DNA from: Paenibacillus pabuli
GTDB taxonomy: Bacteria > Bacillota > Bacilli > Paenibacillales > Paenibacillaceae
NCBI RefSeq assembly: GCF_039831995.1
Contig: NZ_JBDOIO010000005.1
Span: forward strand, 434,001 to 498,000
Direction: 5' to 3'
DNA length: 64,000 nucleotides
Of this stretch, positions 9,364-18,533 are shown piece by piece (positions within the stretch are counted from its first letter, which is position 1; every line of letters begins with the position of its first letter). Made by a program: the position numbers and the translations under genes. The notes under the pieces were generated by a model that was not told the origin of the DNA, made no database searches, and saw nothing but the letters and a program-made list of their open reading frames with translations.

Positions 9364-9396
9364 GATGCTTCGAGTAGTTTCAGGAGCTGAAGCATC
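9364..9396 (+). terminator. Weak hairpin after the MBL-fold gene
   Basis: Arms GATGCTTC (9364-9371) and GAAGCATC (9389-9396) with a 17-base loop. The following sequence is only mildly T-rich, so termination strength is doubtful. Confidence 0.35.
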
Positions 9397-9465
9397 AATT
9401 TACTAGAAGATGAGGTGGCCTTCGTTCACGTTCCCATACGGAGCCGAATAGAGCTGCCTTTCTAT

Positions 9466-10077
9466 TTATTCATCCTCTCTCCATGTTCTCAAGTAATCCA
9501 TCGCCTCGGAAGAGGGTTCGGCTTTCAGATGAAAGTAATCTTCTGTTCGATCCTCATTCGGTCCATAGGAGATTTTAATGTACATGTTCTCGTAGACATG
9601 AATGATATTGCTGTCTATCTCCGTTTCTGGCTTCAACGTATATTCCCTGCTCAAGCTTAATCCCAAAGGTTCATTGTCCGGACCGAGGCTCGTTTCGTGT
9701 GTATTGTGCACGTTAGAGTTAAGAAGCTCCGAGGCATTGATATTATTTAACATGGATGAATTTAGTGTAAAAGACTGAATTACATTATCCATTGGCACCC
9801 GAACCTCGCTTACCAAGATTTCATATGTAATAAAGTCAGCCCCGTTTTCATGACTTACGTTCACACTTGCTGTTAATGTATAGTCATTGGGGGAATTTTC
9901 CCTGAAGGAGCCTGGGTTCTTCAAAATGTGTTGATTAAGATCTCGTCGCTCGGAATTAAGCGTGTAGTCGTCTGTTCGTCTGGTTTCACCGTTCGGCCCC
10001 TTGTTTGGGAATATGCTGCAGGCCACCAAACACACCATTAAAAGTAAGCATGCCCCCGTATGTATAATTCTCCTCAA
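9466..10077 (-). CDS. Hypothetical lipoprotein (203 aa)
   Basis: Unknown function. The N-terminus is a lipoprotein signal peptide: two Arg, a hydrophobic stretch and the lipobox LVAC, with the lipidated Cys at residue 20. The mature part is polar, Asn/Ser-rich, with alternating hydrophobic residues suggesting beta structure and no recognised motif. The start is a TTG at 10077 with GGGGG 8 bases upstream. It is monocistronic, convergent with the MBL-fold gene, and should be anchored to the outer face of the cytoplasmic membrane. Confidence 0.75.
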   Translation of the reverse strand: MRRIIHTGACLLLMVCLVACSIFPNKGPNGETRRTDDYTLNSERRDLNQHILKNPGSFRENSPNDYTLTASVNVSHENGADFITYEILVSEVRVPMDNVIQSFTLNSSMLNNINASELLNSNVHNTHETSLGPDNEPLGLSLSREYTLKPETEIDSNIIHVYENMYIKISYGPNEDRTEDYFHLKAEPSSEAMDYLRTWREDE

Positions 10078-10197
10078 TCCATCGACCCCCTAGAGTCTAC
10101 ATAAAAAAAATACTTCTAACTAATGATCAACGCACATGTATTTGGTTTATTATTCCATTATAGGATAGCACAATAATAAAAGCTGGACCCAGCAGAA

Positions 10198-10237
10198 AAA
10201 CCACCTGCAGGCATTCCGTCGCCATTTCAGGTGGTTT
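10198..10237 (-). terminator. Terminator of the alpha-amylase gene
   Basis: A 10-bp perfect stem, AAACCACCTG (10198-10207) with CAGGTGGTTT (10228-10237), running into TTTTTC on the minus strand just after the amylase stop. Confidence 0.8.
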
Positions 10238-10262
10238 AGTTGTCTTTATTTATATCCCGATC

Positions 10263-11735
10263 TTACTCAGTCACACTCTCGTCATCAGGCAAAGCCCATA
10301 CGGACAAACCTCCGCCACACACATGGAAAGTAGCCCATCCATCCTTCTCAATGGTGATGCTATCCTCGCAACTGTGTGTCAGATCCGTCCATACTTCACC
10401 GGCGCGATGTTCGCCGACAAACATTCGTTTCTCGCCATCATCCCCATTGGAGACCACCACCGCACAACCGGATCCCTCGATTTCTTCCACGCCGCGGCGT
10501 ACCCATCCAATTGTATTCGGATGATCGAAGTAATCCTCCTGCTCTCCATAAGCTTTGTTATAACGGGCAGACAGCAGGACATCCAGAATCTCCTTTTTAC
10601 CCTCCACAGGCTCGGGACCACCAATACCATAATAATCCCCGTAAAAGACGACCGGATACCCATCACGGCGCAGCAGGGTAAGTGCATACGCGCTCGGTTT
10701 AAACCAGTCATCAATCCACGATTCCAGCGCTTCATGCGGCTGCGAATCATGATTATCCACAAACGTTACGGCATGTGTTGGATGTGTCTGAACCAACGTG
10801 TCATCAAAGATTTTGGACAGGTCGAAGTCCCTGCCTGCCAGTGAAGCTTCGTGCAGCTTGTAGTGAAGAGACACATCGAACAGATCAATCTGATAATCCA
10901 CCGTATCCAGGAATTCACGGCAGGCATCCAGATTGGAATTCCAGAACTCGCCTACGATGTAAAAGTCCTGCCCCCGCTTGCGAATCATCTCTGCTGCAAA
11001 CTCCTTGATGAATTCATGGTTGATATGCTTGATCGCATCCAGGCGGAAACCACTGCATTGCAGCGTATCGATCAGCCATTTTCCCCATTGGAGCATCTCC
11101 TTGCGGACCTCCGGGTGATTGTAATCGATATTGGCGAACATCAGATAATCATAGTTGCCAAACTCGTCATCGACATTCTGACTCCAATTCTTGTTCTCTC
11201 CTGCGATGCGGAATATGCCGTTGCGTTCCTTCCTCGCATCAAAGTCCGTACCGTTAAAGTGCTCGGAGGTCCATTTGAAGGAAGAGTATTGGTCGCCACG
11301 ACCCGGGAACGTAAATTTGGTCCAGCCTTCGATCTCGAACGGTTTGGATATTTCCTTTGTCCGGTCGTTCGGGTCAACTTCGATGACTTTGAAAACTTCC
11401 TTCTCATCGGCACCCGCCTTGTGGTTCATGACCAGGTCAACATAGACGGCTACGCCGTTTTTCTGACACTCGGCAATGGCCTCCACCAATTCCTGTTTGG
11501 TGCCATACTTCGTCCGCACACTGCCTTTCTGGTCGAACTCCCCGAGATCGTACAGATCATAGACACCATATCCGGTATCTTCAGGGGTAATGGCTTTGGT
11601 GACAGGGGGCACCCATACCGAATCAATGCCTTTGGCTTTCAGCTCCGGAGCCATTTGGGCCAGTCGTTTCCAATGCTTACCGTCTGCAGCCAAATGCCAT
11701 TCAAAAAACTGCATCATCGTATGATTTCTTTTCAT
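10263..11735 (-). CDS. Cytoplasmic alpha-amylase, GH13 (490 aa)
   Basis: Hydrolyses internal alpha-1,4 bonds of maltodextrins or glycogen. The catalytic residues are visible in order: Asp in GFRLDAIKHI (~residue 230), Glu in YIVGEFWN (~263) and Asp in FVDNHDSQP (~329). The sequence resembles the liquefying-amylase subfamily (GH13_5), but there is no signal peptide, so the enzyme should act inside the cell. ATG at 11735 has AAGGAGG 8-10 bases upstream. Length is normal for the catalytic A/B/C domains without starch-binding modules. It has its own terminator and no partner genes. Confidence 0.93.
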   Translation of the reverse strand: MKRNHTMMQFFEWHLAADGKHWKRLAQMAPELKAKGIDSVWVPPVTKAITPEDTGYGVYDLYDLGEFDQKGSVRTKYGTKQELVEAIAECQKNGVAVYVDLVMNHKAGADEKEVFKVIEVDPNDRTKEISKPFEIEGWTKFTFPGRGDQYSSFKWTSEHFNGTDFDARKERNGIFRIAGENKNWSQNVDDEFGNYDYLMFANIDYNHPEVRKEMLQWGKWLIDTLQCSGFRLDAIKHINHEFIKEFAAEMIRKRGQDFYIVGEFWNSNLDACREFLDTVDYQIDLFDVSLHYKLHEASLAGRDFDLSKIFDDTLVQTHPTHAVTFVDNHDSQPHEALESWIDDWFKPSAYALTLLRRDGYPVVFYGDYYGIGGPEPVEGKKEILDVLLSARYNKAYGEQEDYFDHPNTIGWVRRGVEEIEGSGCAVVVSNGDDGEKRMFVGEHRAGEVWTDLTHSCEDSITIEKDGWATFHVCGGGLSVWALPDDESVTE

Positions 11736-11842
11736 CAAAAACCGACCTCCTTGATTGCTTTCGAAGCGGACGTTGGAACGGATATGTATTCGCCCTTGTT
11801 CGTTCGTTTGCTATCCAAGTAATACCCTTTTTGGCCTATGCT

Positions 11843-14188
11843 TCAATCACCCTCAGATAAGTTTCCGGATGAAGGTGAGATGCGCTTGTAATCCAGCCAC
11901 TCCTCCGGCAGCAACGAACGATACGGCTCCTGGGTGAAGCGATCATCCACCAGTACGAGTACGCCCGTATCCTCTTCCGTCCGAATCAGCCTGCCGCCTG
12001 CCTGCAGCACTTTGTTCATCCCGGGAAATACATAAGCATAGTTGAAACCGTTACGTCCTGAGCGATCAAAATAGTCACGAAGAACGTTGTTCTCCAGTCC
12101 AATCTGGGGAAGCCCTGCACCCACCACGACAACCCCATTGAGACGATCTCCCGGCAGATCCACTCCTTCTGAAAATACGCCACCCATCACGGCGAATACG
12201 AGCCGCGTTCGTTCCGGATGCGGCTGGAATGCATTCAGGAATGCCTCCCTTTCCAGCTCACTCATGCCCTGTTCCTGCATGACCGTATCGGCCTGGGCAG
12301 GAAGCTGCATATAAGTCTCATAGACTTCACGCATATACGGATACGAAGGGAAAAAGACAAGCAGATTGCTGCGCGGCCACTCGGATACGAGCTGGTGCAG
12401 CATATTCGCAATCGGCTGCCTTGATTGCTGCCGGTCCTTATAGCGAATGGATAGCGGAAGCAGTCTTACATCCAATTGTTCCCGCTGAAAGGGTGAAGGG
12501 ATACGCAAAGTGTAATCCTCCTCCTCTGCACCAAGCATGTCCCGGTAATAACGCAGCGGCGACAAGGTTGCCGAGAAATGAATGATGGAGCGGAACCCTT
12601 TCGCCGTCTGGCGAAGCAGCACGGATGGATCGAGACAGAACAGCTTCACTCTCACTTCGCTTCGCACACATTCGGCATACGTGACGAATCGTTCATCGTA
12701 CAGCTTGGCGATACGCAGGAAATTCTGAGCCGTGAAATAGGCATCCAGCAGCAGTTGATCCGTCTCGGCATTTCCCGAACCGCCTTCCACAAGATTTTGC
12801 TCTGCAACCATGACAAAGGGCTCCAGCAATTCAATCAGTTCTTCCGGCGCTTCCTGCTGCAGCAGCTTGCCCTCTTCTCCCCCGTTTTTGCGCAGGGTGA
12901 TCAGATACTTGTCGATGGCTCCCGCATGGTCTGTAATGGCCTTCGCGGCGGCGACACTGCTGCCTAGCGTCTTAAATTCCCTTTTGACATCCAGGAAAAC
13001 AGCCTTCTCCAGCTCAGCGGAGAACATCATGCGGCCGCGATCGACTAGGTTATGCGCCTCATCGACCAGCAGCACCGTTTTGCGTTTCTGCTCCTCCAGC
13101 ATGCGCTTGAGGGAAATACGCGGGTCAAAAATGTAGTTATAGTCACAGATGACTGCATCGGCCGCATATGCCGCATCCAATGAAAATTCGAACGGACATA
13201 CCCGATGCTTGCGCGCGTATTGTTCAATGACCGGGCGTGTCATCAATGTTTCATGTTCCAGCATATCCAGCACTGCCCCATTAATGCGATCATAATACCC
13301 TTCACACATGCCGCACTGTCCGGTATCACAGGCTTCTTCTTCCTTGAAGCAGATCTTGTCCTTGGCGGTCAAGCTGATCACATGCATGTTCAGCCCTTCT
13401 GCCTGCATTTTGGCAAAAGCTTCTTCTGCCGCAACACGAGTCGTCGTTCTTGCCGTAAGATAGAACAATCGACTGGCTTCACCTTCACCAATGGCCTTGA
13501 CTGCGGGAAATAATACGGACATCGTCTTCCCAATTCCGGTTGGAGCCTTTGCCATCAGTCCCTTGCCTTCACGAATGGTCTGATATACTGCCCCTGCAAG
13601 CTTGCGCTGCCCTTCACGATATTTGCGGAACGGAAACGGCAGTTCTTTTACAGTGATGTCCCGCTTCTCTTCATATGCAGCGATCATCTCGGCATAAGGA
13701 GCATATCCAGCAATAACCTCAGCGGCAAATTGCTCAAGCTCCTCACGTTCCAGCATGCGCCGATATCTTCTCTCCTGGTTAGTCACAGTCTGCACATAGG
13801 TGAGCTGCACCTGCATTCTTGGCTCATCCTGCCGAACAGCATACATATATGCATACATGATGGCCTGCGCCCAGTGGACCGGAAGTCCGTCGCCCAGTTC
13901 ATCCAGGTTGCCGGCTGTTGATTTGATCTCATCGACGGTCAGCTGACCCTCCAGACGAATCAGCCCATCACATCGCCCTTCCACCACATAAGTCAAGTCC
14001 CCATGCTGGATTTCAGCTTCGAGCACAACTTCTTTCAGATCTTCTTCCGTATAATCCTTCTGCACCCGCTGGTGAATCCGGGTTCCTTCCTGCATGGATG
14101 CATTGGAGCGGAAACCGGGACGAATGCTGCCGCTGCGATATACATATTCAACCAAAGGTCTGACCGATATTTGAATGGTCTTTGTCAT
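11843..14188 (-). CDS. ATP-dependent DNA helicase, XPD/DinG-like with PD-(D/E)XK N-terminus (781 aa)
   Basis: Superfamily 2 helicase of the Rad3/XPD/DinG group. The first ~115 residues look like a Cas4/RecB-type nuclease fold, with Asp in VEGRCDGLIR and the DEIK pair in TVDEIKST. Walker A is in APTGIGKTMS (~residue 216) and the DEAH box in LLVDEAHNL. Between them are four Cys, one in KICFKEE, two in CDTGQCGMCEG and one in HRVCPFE (the exact ligand set is not certain), as expected for the 4Fe-4S cluster of this family. Motif V/VI sequences such as GGVFSEGVDLPGDRL and QAGGRLIRTEED close the C-terminus. Probably acts in DNA repair. Monocistronic; a weak GGGTGAT precedes the ATG. Confidence 0.88.
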   Translation of the reverse strand: MTKTIQISVRPLVEYVYRSGSIRPGFRSNASMQEGTRIHQRVQKDYTEEDLKEVVLEAEIQHGDLTYVVEGRCDGLIRLEGQLTVDEIKSTAGNLDELGDGLPVHWAQAIMYAYMYAVRQDEPRMQVQLTYVQTVTNQERRYRRMLEREELEQFAAEVIAGYAPYAEMIAAYEEKRDITVKELPFPFRKYREGQRKLAGAVYQTIREGKGLMAKAPTGIGKTMSVLFPAVKAIGEGEASRLFYLTARTTTRVAAEEAFAKMQAEGLNMHVISLTAKDKICFKEEEACDTGQCGMCEGYYDRINGAVLDMLEHETLMTRPVIEQYARKHRVCPFEFSLDAAYAADAVICDYNYIFDPRISLKRMLEEQKRKTVLLVDEAHNLVDRGRMMFSAELEKAVFLDVKREFKTLGSSVAAAKAITDHAGAIDKYLITLRKNGGEEGKLLQQEAPEELIELLEPFVMVAEQNLVEGGSGNAETDQLLLDAYFTAQNFLRIAKLYDERFVTYAECVRSEVRVKLFCLDPSVLLRQTAKGFRSIIHFSATLSPLRYYRDMLGAEEEDYTLRIPSPFQREQLDVRLLPLSIRYKDRQQSRQPIANMLHQLVSEWPRSNLLVFFPSYPYMREVYETYMQLPAQADTVMQEQGMSELEREAFLNAFQPHPERTRLVFAVMGGVFSEGVDLPGDRLNGVVVVGAGLPQIGLENNVLRDYFDRSGRNGFNYAYVFPGMNKVLQAGGRLIRTEEDTGVLVLVDDRFTQEPYRSLLPEEWLDYKRISPSSGNLSEGD

Positions 14189-14260
14189 GCGATCACCCGT
14201 TCTGTTTTAGTCTTTCTACTTTATCATGAAAGGAGCTGACCAAACCAGCCATTCTGCAGA

Positions 14261-14290
14261 TTGGACTCGTCCCTCCCCATATGCTATGTT
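14261..14290 (+). promoter_or_regulatory. Possible promoter of hmoB
   Basis: TTGGAC (14261-14266) and TATGTT (14285-14290) with an 18-base spacer, about 34 bases ahead of the start codon. Matches to the housekeeping consensus are partial. Confidence 0.4.
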
Positions 14291-14323
14291 GAGGGGGAAC
14301 GTACATTTAAGGAGGCAGCTTCC

Positions 14324-14821
14324 ATGTATATTTATTTGGTTCCTTCCCCGATACCGGACGTGCTCGCTGCATATCCGCATCTGACCTTGCGGAGCGAGGA
14401 GCAGGTTCGTCTTGCCATTGAAACAAGTGAACGTCTGCTCAATATTGAGCCAAATGACAGCGTAGCCGCATATGAGGCATTTGATGCCGCAGGCTCCTGG
14501 ACAGGCGGCAGCTTTGCTGTTTTGAATAATATCCCGGTTACGGAAGACGGCCGTGGTGACTTCGAGGAGCGGTTCAAAAATCGTGCGCGCAAAGTGGAGG
14601 ACGAGCCGGGTTTTGTCGGCATTCGTGTGCTCCGTCCCCTGAAGGATGATACGTATGTTGTACTTACCCTGTGGGAGTCAGAGGATCACTTCAAAAACTG
14701 GCAGCAATCTCAGGCATACAATCATGCCCACCGCAATCGCAGTACAAGTGAAGGGCTGACCGCACAGAAACCAGCCATGTTTCCAAGAGCCTCTTATGTC
14801 ACGACATATACGATAGAATAA
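14324..14821 (+). CDS. hmoB: Haem-degrading monooxygenase, HmoB-like (165 aa)
   Basis: Predicted to open the haem ring and release iron. The C-terminal half is an antibiotic-biosynthesis-monooxygenase (ABM) domain: Asn in VLNNIPV, the FEERFKNRARKV helix, and TLWESEDHFKNWQQS are typical of IsdG/HmoB proteins. The N-terminal half is the extra segment found in Bacillus HmoB (YhgC), and the total length matches it. ATG at 14324 has AAGGAGG 8 bases upstream; the longer reading frame from 14261 overlaps the promoter. It is monocistronic with its own terminator. No Fur box was recognised. Confidence 0.85.
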   Translation: MYIYLVPSPIPDVLAAYPHLTLRSEEQVRLAIETSERLLNIEPNDSVAAYEAFDAAGSWTGGSFAVLNNIPVTEDGRGDFEERFKNRARKVEDEPGFVGIRVLRPLKDDTYVVLTLWESEDHFKNWQQSQAYNHAHRNRSTSEGLTAQKPAMFPRASYVTTYTIE

Positions 14822-14877
14822 TTGGCAGTTTAATAGACGCCAGCATCCCACGAGTTTTACGTATGCAGCAGATCACA

Positions 14878-14906
14878 TGGCCTCTCCCTGAATGGGAGGG
14901 GCTTTT
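14878..14906 (+). terminator. Terminator of hmoB
   Basis: GC-rich stem GGCCTCTCCC/GGGAGGGGC with loop TGAAT, followed by TTTT. Confidence 0.8.
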
Positions 14907-14984
14907 CTATTTCGGATTTTTGACACAACATACCATGAGGTAGCATAATACTTGTTAAATGAAACTTCGGAAGGGAAGGCGGTT

Positions 14985-16967
14985 ATGTTGTCACGCAGTT
15001 CACTCACCCGGTTTCTAAGCGGACCGTTTATATTGTTTACCGTGATCATGATTATCAAAAGCTCCCTGGCCTGGATCGTCATTTTCGATGATATCCCGGT
15101 CTGGAAACCATTGCTTACCGAGCTGCCGCTGATTTGGATCTGCTTCTGTCTGATTGAGTGGTTTGCCGCCAAAAGACGGATGTGGGCCTATCTTGCACTG
15201 AACCTGGTGCTGTCAGGCATTTTTTTCGCAGCCATTATGTATTACAAGTATTACGGGGTTATCGTCAATTATCATGCACTCGCGCAGGTTAATCAGGTGA
15301 CGTCGGTGAAGAGCAGCATGTTCTCCCTGCTGGATCCGTATTACCTGTTTATTTTCGCGGATGTTCTGATTATTGGTGGCATATTGATCCGGCGCCGGAT
15401 TAAGCTTGGCATTACCGAACGTCCGGAAAGGATACCTCTGGATCGCAGAAGCAGACGCAGAGTCGCCTCCGTTATTCTGATAATATCCCTGGTAATTTGC
15501 ATGCTGAATATCTATCCGAACCGGGCAAGCATGAGCGAAATTACCCAAGCGGAACAAATGGGGATCCTCGGTTACGAGGCTTATACTATTCTGGCAGATC
15601 GACCTGACAAGCCCGTTCCACTTGATGAGATTAATCAGAATCGAATCGATCAGGTCAAACAAACGACAGAGATCGATGCCATTGTGGATTCGGGAGCAGC
15701 CAAGGGCCGGAATGTGATTGTCCTGCAGCTGGAATCATTTCAGAATTTCCTGATTGGTCTGAAGGTGGATGGCCAGGAAGTCACGCCACATCTCAACCAG
15801 CTTGCACAGGAAAGTTTGTATTTTCCGAACTTCTATCAGCAGGTAGGCCAGGGGAATACATCGGATGCCGAGTTTGTTGTAAATACATCATTTTATACGC
15901 CGCCAAACGGAGCAGCATCTACGGTGTATGCCGATAAAGCCCTGCCAAGTCTCCCCAAACTGATGTCCGCTGACGGGTATCAGACAGCTACTTTCCATTC
16001 CAACGATGTTCGTTTCTGGAATCGCGATCAGCTGTATAAGGCACTTGGTTTTGATCAATATTACGATATCGATTATTTTGGCACCGAGGATTCGATTGCC
16101 TTCTCGGCATCGGATGAGGTGCTGTATTCCAAGACCCTCGATAAATTGGAGGAGATGCAGGCAGATGGTTCGCCCTTCTATGCACAGATCATCTCCATGT
16201 CCGCGCATCACCCCTACCATTTGCCGGAGAGCAAGGTTAGTCTGACGCTGCCCGAGCGGTACACGGATACACTGCCTGGCGATTATCTCGTATCCCAGCA
16301 TTATGCCGATCAGGCGGTAGGGCAGTTTATTGAGGGTCTGAAACAACGCGGACTGTGGGAAAATAGCCTGCTGGTGGTATACGGAGACCACCTTGGCCTG
16401 CCCATCTACTCGCTGGATCGGGACGACAAAGAGTTAATGAAGGAAATCTACGGCCGGGAGTATACATCCGCGGACATGATTAACATTCCGCTTATCATTA
16501 CAGCGCCCGGTGTTACACCTGCCGAGCAGCTCCATCAGATCGGCGGACAGGTGGACATTCTGCCAACGATAGCCGGACTCACAGGGGCATCTCTCCAGGA
16601 TCAACTGCACTTCGGGCAGGATCTGCTGCGGGAGTCGGGCAATCTGCTGCCTGAGCGCTACTATTTGCCCTCCGGCTCCGTGCTGAATGACGCTTCCCTA
16701 TTCATTCCGGAGACAGGTTATGGTGATGGAACCCATTACTCGCTTGCTGACGCCGGCAGGCAGGATATCAAGCACGTGGAGAACCGTTCGAATCAGAAAC
16801 CTGAGTCATCGGAAGAGGCCGCTGTTCCGGCAAATGCCACAATAGATGACGGCACATCGCCCTCCTCGGGTTACATTACCAAGGACGAGTACGAGCGTGC
16901 TTTGGATCTTATGCATTTGTCCAACAGTTATTTGAACCAGTTGCCTGACCGAAATACAGAAAAGTAG
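14985..16967 (+). CDS. LTA synthase-family sulfatase / phosphoglycerol transferase (660 aa)
   Basis: Membrane enzyme of the LtaS family, which transfers glycerol phosphate from phosphatidylglycerol to lipoteichoic acid or primes it. Five predicted membrane helices occupy roughly residues 10-170, followed by an extracellular sulfatase-fold domain. LQLESFQ (metal-binding Glu), GQGNTSDAEF (nucleophile Thr) and YGDHLG (metal-binding Asp/His) are the catalytic motifs. The C-terminal ~60 residues are polar and low in complexity. ATG at 14985 has GGAAGG upstream; codons before it are open but unsupported. It is a single gene with a hairpin after it. Whether it is the main LtaS or a paralogue cannot be decided here. 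Confidence 0.92.
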   Translation: MLSRSSLTRFLSGPFILFTVIMIIKSSLAWIVIFDDIPVWKPLLTELPLIWICFCLIEWFAAKRRMWAYLALNLVLSGIFFAAIMYYKYYGVIVNYHALAQVNQVTSVKSSMFSLLDPYYLFIFADVLIIGGILIRRRIKLGITERPERIPLDRRSRRRVASVILIISLVICMLNIYPNRASMSEITQAEQMGILGYEAYTILADRPDKPVPLDEINQNRIDQVKQTTEIDAIVDSGAAKGRNVIVLQLESFQNFLIGLKVDGQEVTPHLNQLAQESLYFPNFYQQVGQGNTSDAEFVVNTSFYTPPNGAASTVYADKALPSLPKLMSADGYQTATFHSNDVRFWNRDQLYKALGFDQYYDIDYFGTEDSIAFSASDEVLYSKTLDKLEEMQADGSPFYAQIISMSAHHPYHLPESKVSLTLPERYTDTLPGDYLVSQHYADQAVGQFIEGLKQRGLWENSLLVVYGDHLGLPIYSLDRDDKELMKEIYGREYTSADMINIPLIITAPGVTPAEQLHQIGGQVDILPTIAGLTGASLQDQLHFGQDLLRESGNLLPERYYLPSGSVLNDASLFIPETGYGDGTHYSLADAGRQDIKHVENRSNQKPESSEEAAVPANATIDDGTSPSSGYITKDEYERALDLMHLSNSYLNQLPDRNTEK

Positions 16968-16994
16968 CTAGAAGCAATCATTCAATCTATTAAA

Positions 16995-17036
16995 AGAGCC
17001 CGTGGAACAGGAATGGAATCCTGCTTCATGGGCTCT
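16995..17036. terminator. Bidirectional hairpin between convergent genes
   Basis: Long imperfect stem beginning AGAGCCC (16995-17001) and ending GGGCTCT (17030-17036) around ATGGAA. The T-tract is better on the minus strand (TTTTAAT), but it separates two gene ends and may serve both. Confidence 0.7.
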
Positions 17037-17092
17037 ATGCATTTCCAGCCAATCATGGCCATGTCATGCTGTAAATAATTCGAAAGTTGTAC

Positions 17093-17764
17093 TTACAAAG
17101 GCAGCAGAGGCACTGTAGTGCGAGCTTTCAGCTGGTCTATCATGGCAAGCCATTCCTGGGGTTTATTCGGCAGGACGGCATAATAGCGATTCAGGAAATC
17201 CGCCACCAGGCTGGCTGGCAGTTCTCCCTGCTCCTCATTGCCCGGCATGAAGCAAAGGTCAAGACCACCTACTGCTTCCCCATCCCCTTGCCAGGAAGGA
17301 TGAACATATGGGAAATCCAGTCGTTGATATCCGAGATGGGACAGCACTTCGCGCCGCACATACGGATCCATTGGTTTGATGCCGCCAAATGCATGATCCT
17401 GGCTAAGATACGGATTATAGATCTCGGCGAACATGCCAAACAGTTCCTTGCCGTTTGCGGCAGCAAGCTGCTGCAGGTCACGCTTCCGATGGTTGGCAAG
17501 GAAACTGCCAATGCCCAAACCTTCACGGCCGATGATCGTAAAATCCGTCATGGCCACATTCCAGTCTTCGTAATAGCGGTATTCTGTCGCCCCCACGACG
17601 TTTCCTTCATGTACAGCCACAAATACACGAATGCCGGGGTCTTCCAGCGGTTCCTGCCACAGCGGAAAGTCCAGTACTTCCTCAGGTGGGAAAACTTCCT
17701 GCATCAGCTTGTGCATTTGGGCAAACAGAGGATCATTAATTGAAGTAATTCGTGTAAATTCCAT
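17093..17764 (-). CDS. GNAT-like acetyltransferase (223 aa)
   Basis: Predicted acetyltransferase, divergent member. VFVAVHEGNVVGATEYRYY fits beta strands 2-4 of a GNAT fold and GREGLGIGSFLANHRKRDL is a recognisable acetyl-CoA-binding motif A. The C-terminal part contains a His/Pro/Trp-rich segment (FPYVHPSWQGDGE) outside the core. ATG at 17764 is chosen because GGAGG lies 11 bases upstream; the longer frame runs into the neighbouring gene. It is the last of three minus-strand genes (hydrolase, GNAT, GNAT) spaced 31-60 bases apart, a likely operon. Substrate unknown. Confidence 0.8.
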   Translation of the reverse strand: MEFTRITSINDPLFAQMHKLMQEVFPPEEVLDFPLWQEPLEDPGIRVFVAVHEGNVVGATEYRYYEDWNVAMTDFTIIGREGLGIGSFLANHRKRDLQQLAAANGKELFGMFAEIYNPYLSQDHAFGGIKPMDPYVRREVLSHLGYQRLDFPYVHPSWQGDGEAVGGLDLCFMPGNEEQGELPASLVADFLNRYYAVLPNKPQEWLAMIDQLKARTTVPLLPL

Positions 17765-17795
17765 GGACTCATCTACCTCCAATGATAAATGTGCA

Positions 17796-18473
17796 TTATG
17801 ACTTGAACGGATTGCGCCATTCCATGAGAGCCGCATAGTTGCAGGACTCCTCATCATCCAGATAATCCGTTGCTACGCCAACTGGCAACCGGCCGCAGCG
17901 CAGCAGGAATGAGATCACCGGATCGTGTTTCTCGCCGGATACCACCTGCTCCAGATACGATTCAGCCGTCATTTCATCTGCCACCAGATGGTATCCGGGC
18001 ATTCTTCCGGCACCGAGCAGCCGGTCAAGTCCCTGTGCAATGACCAGATGGTACATGGCCTGCATCATGAGCTGCGCCAATCCCCATTTGCGGTATTTTG
18101 GCCGCACACAGAGATCAACGATGTAGAGCGTGTTGCCATCCGGCTGATGATTGCGGATGTACCCATCATCCGTCACTTCAACCCAAGTGTGTCCTGCCGG
18201 ATGTGAAGGGTCCCATTGCATGCGCAGCGAGGTCATCGATCCCGCCAGCTCGCCATCCACCTCAATGCAGATGGCCCCCTCCGGGTAGTGGGCTACATGG
18301 CTGGCAAGCTGTTCATGGTTCCAGAGCAGCTCTTCCGGATAAGGCGGAGGGAAGCTCTCGGCCTGGATACGAATCAGTTCATCGAAATCAGCCTCCTGAT
18401 ACGTACGAACGACTGTCCTTACGGGCTTACCGTGTCGATCCGGACCGGTAATCAACATCTCTTTTTGATACAT
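17796..18473 (-). CDS. GNAT N-acetyltransferase linked to a C-N hydrolase (225 aa)
   Basis: Predicted acetyltransferase with a long insert. The N-terminus VVRTYQEADFDELIRIQAES is a GNAT beta1-alpha1 start and LYIVDLCVRPKYRKWGLAQL is motif A. In Bacillus YhcX a GNAT domain of this type is fused to a carbon-nitrogen hydrolase; here the two parts are separate neighbouring genes, 60 bases apart. ATG at 18473 has AAGGAGG 11 bases upstream; the ATG three codons earlier is too close to that site. Its role is probably tied to the hydrolase product or substrate, but neither is known. Confidence 0.82.
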   Translation of the reverse strand: MYQKEMLITGPDRHGKPVRTVVRTYQEADFDELIRIQAESFPPPYPEELLWNHEQLASHVAHYPEGAICIEVDGELAGSMTSLRMQWDPSHPAGHTWVEVTDDGYIRNHQPDGNTLYIVDLCVRPKYRKWGLAQLMMQAMYHLVIAQGLDRLLGAGRMPGYHLVADEMTAESYLEQVVSGEKHDPVISFLLRCGRLPVGVATDYLDDEESCNYAALMEWRNPFKS

Positions 18474-18533
18474 GCTGATCATCTCCTCCTTACAACAGCT
18501 CCTGCTGTTACTGGTCATTCCTCAATCAAAAGC

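Noticed and set aside
10851..11822. Long open frame (323 codons) on the plus strand opposite the alpha-amylase
   Set aside because: It is the antisense shadow of a clear GH13 gene, with no ribosome binding site and no family resemblance.
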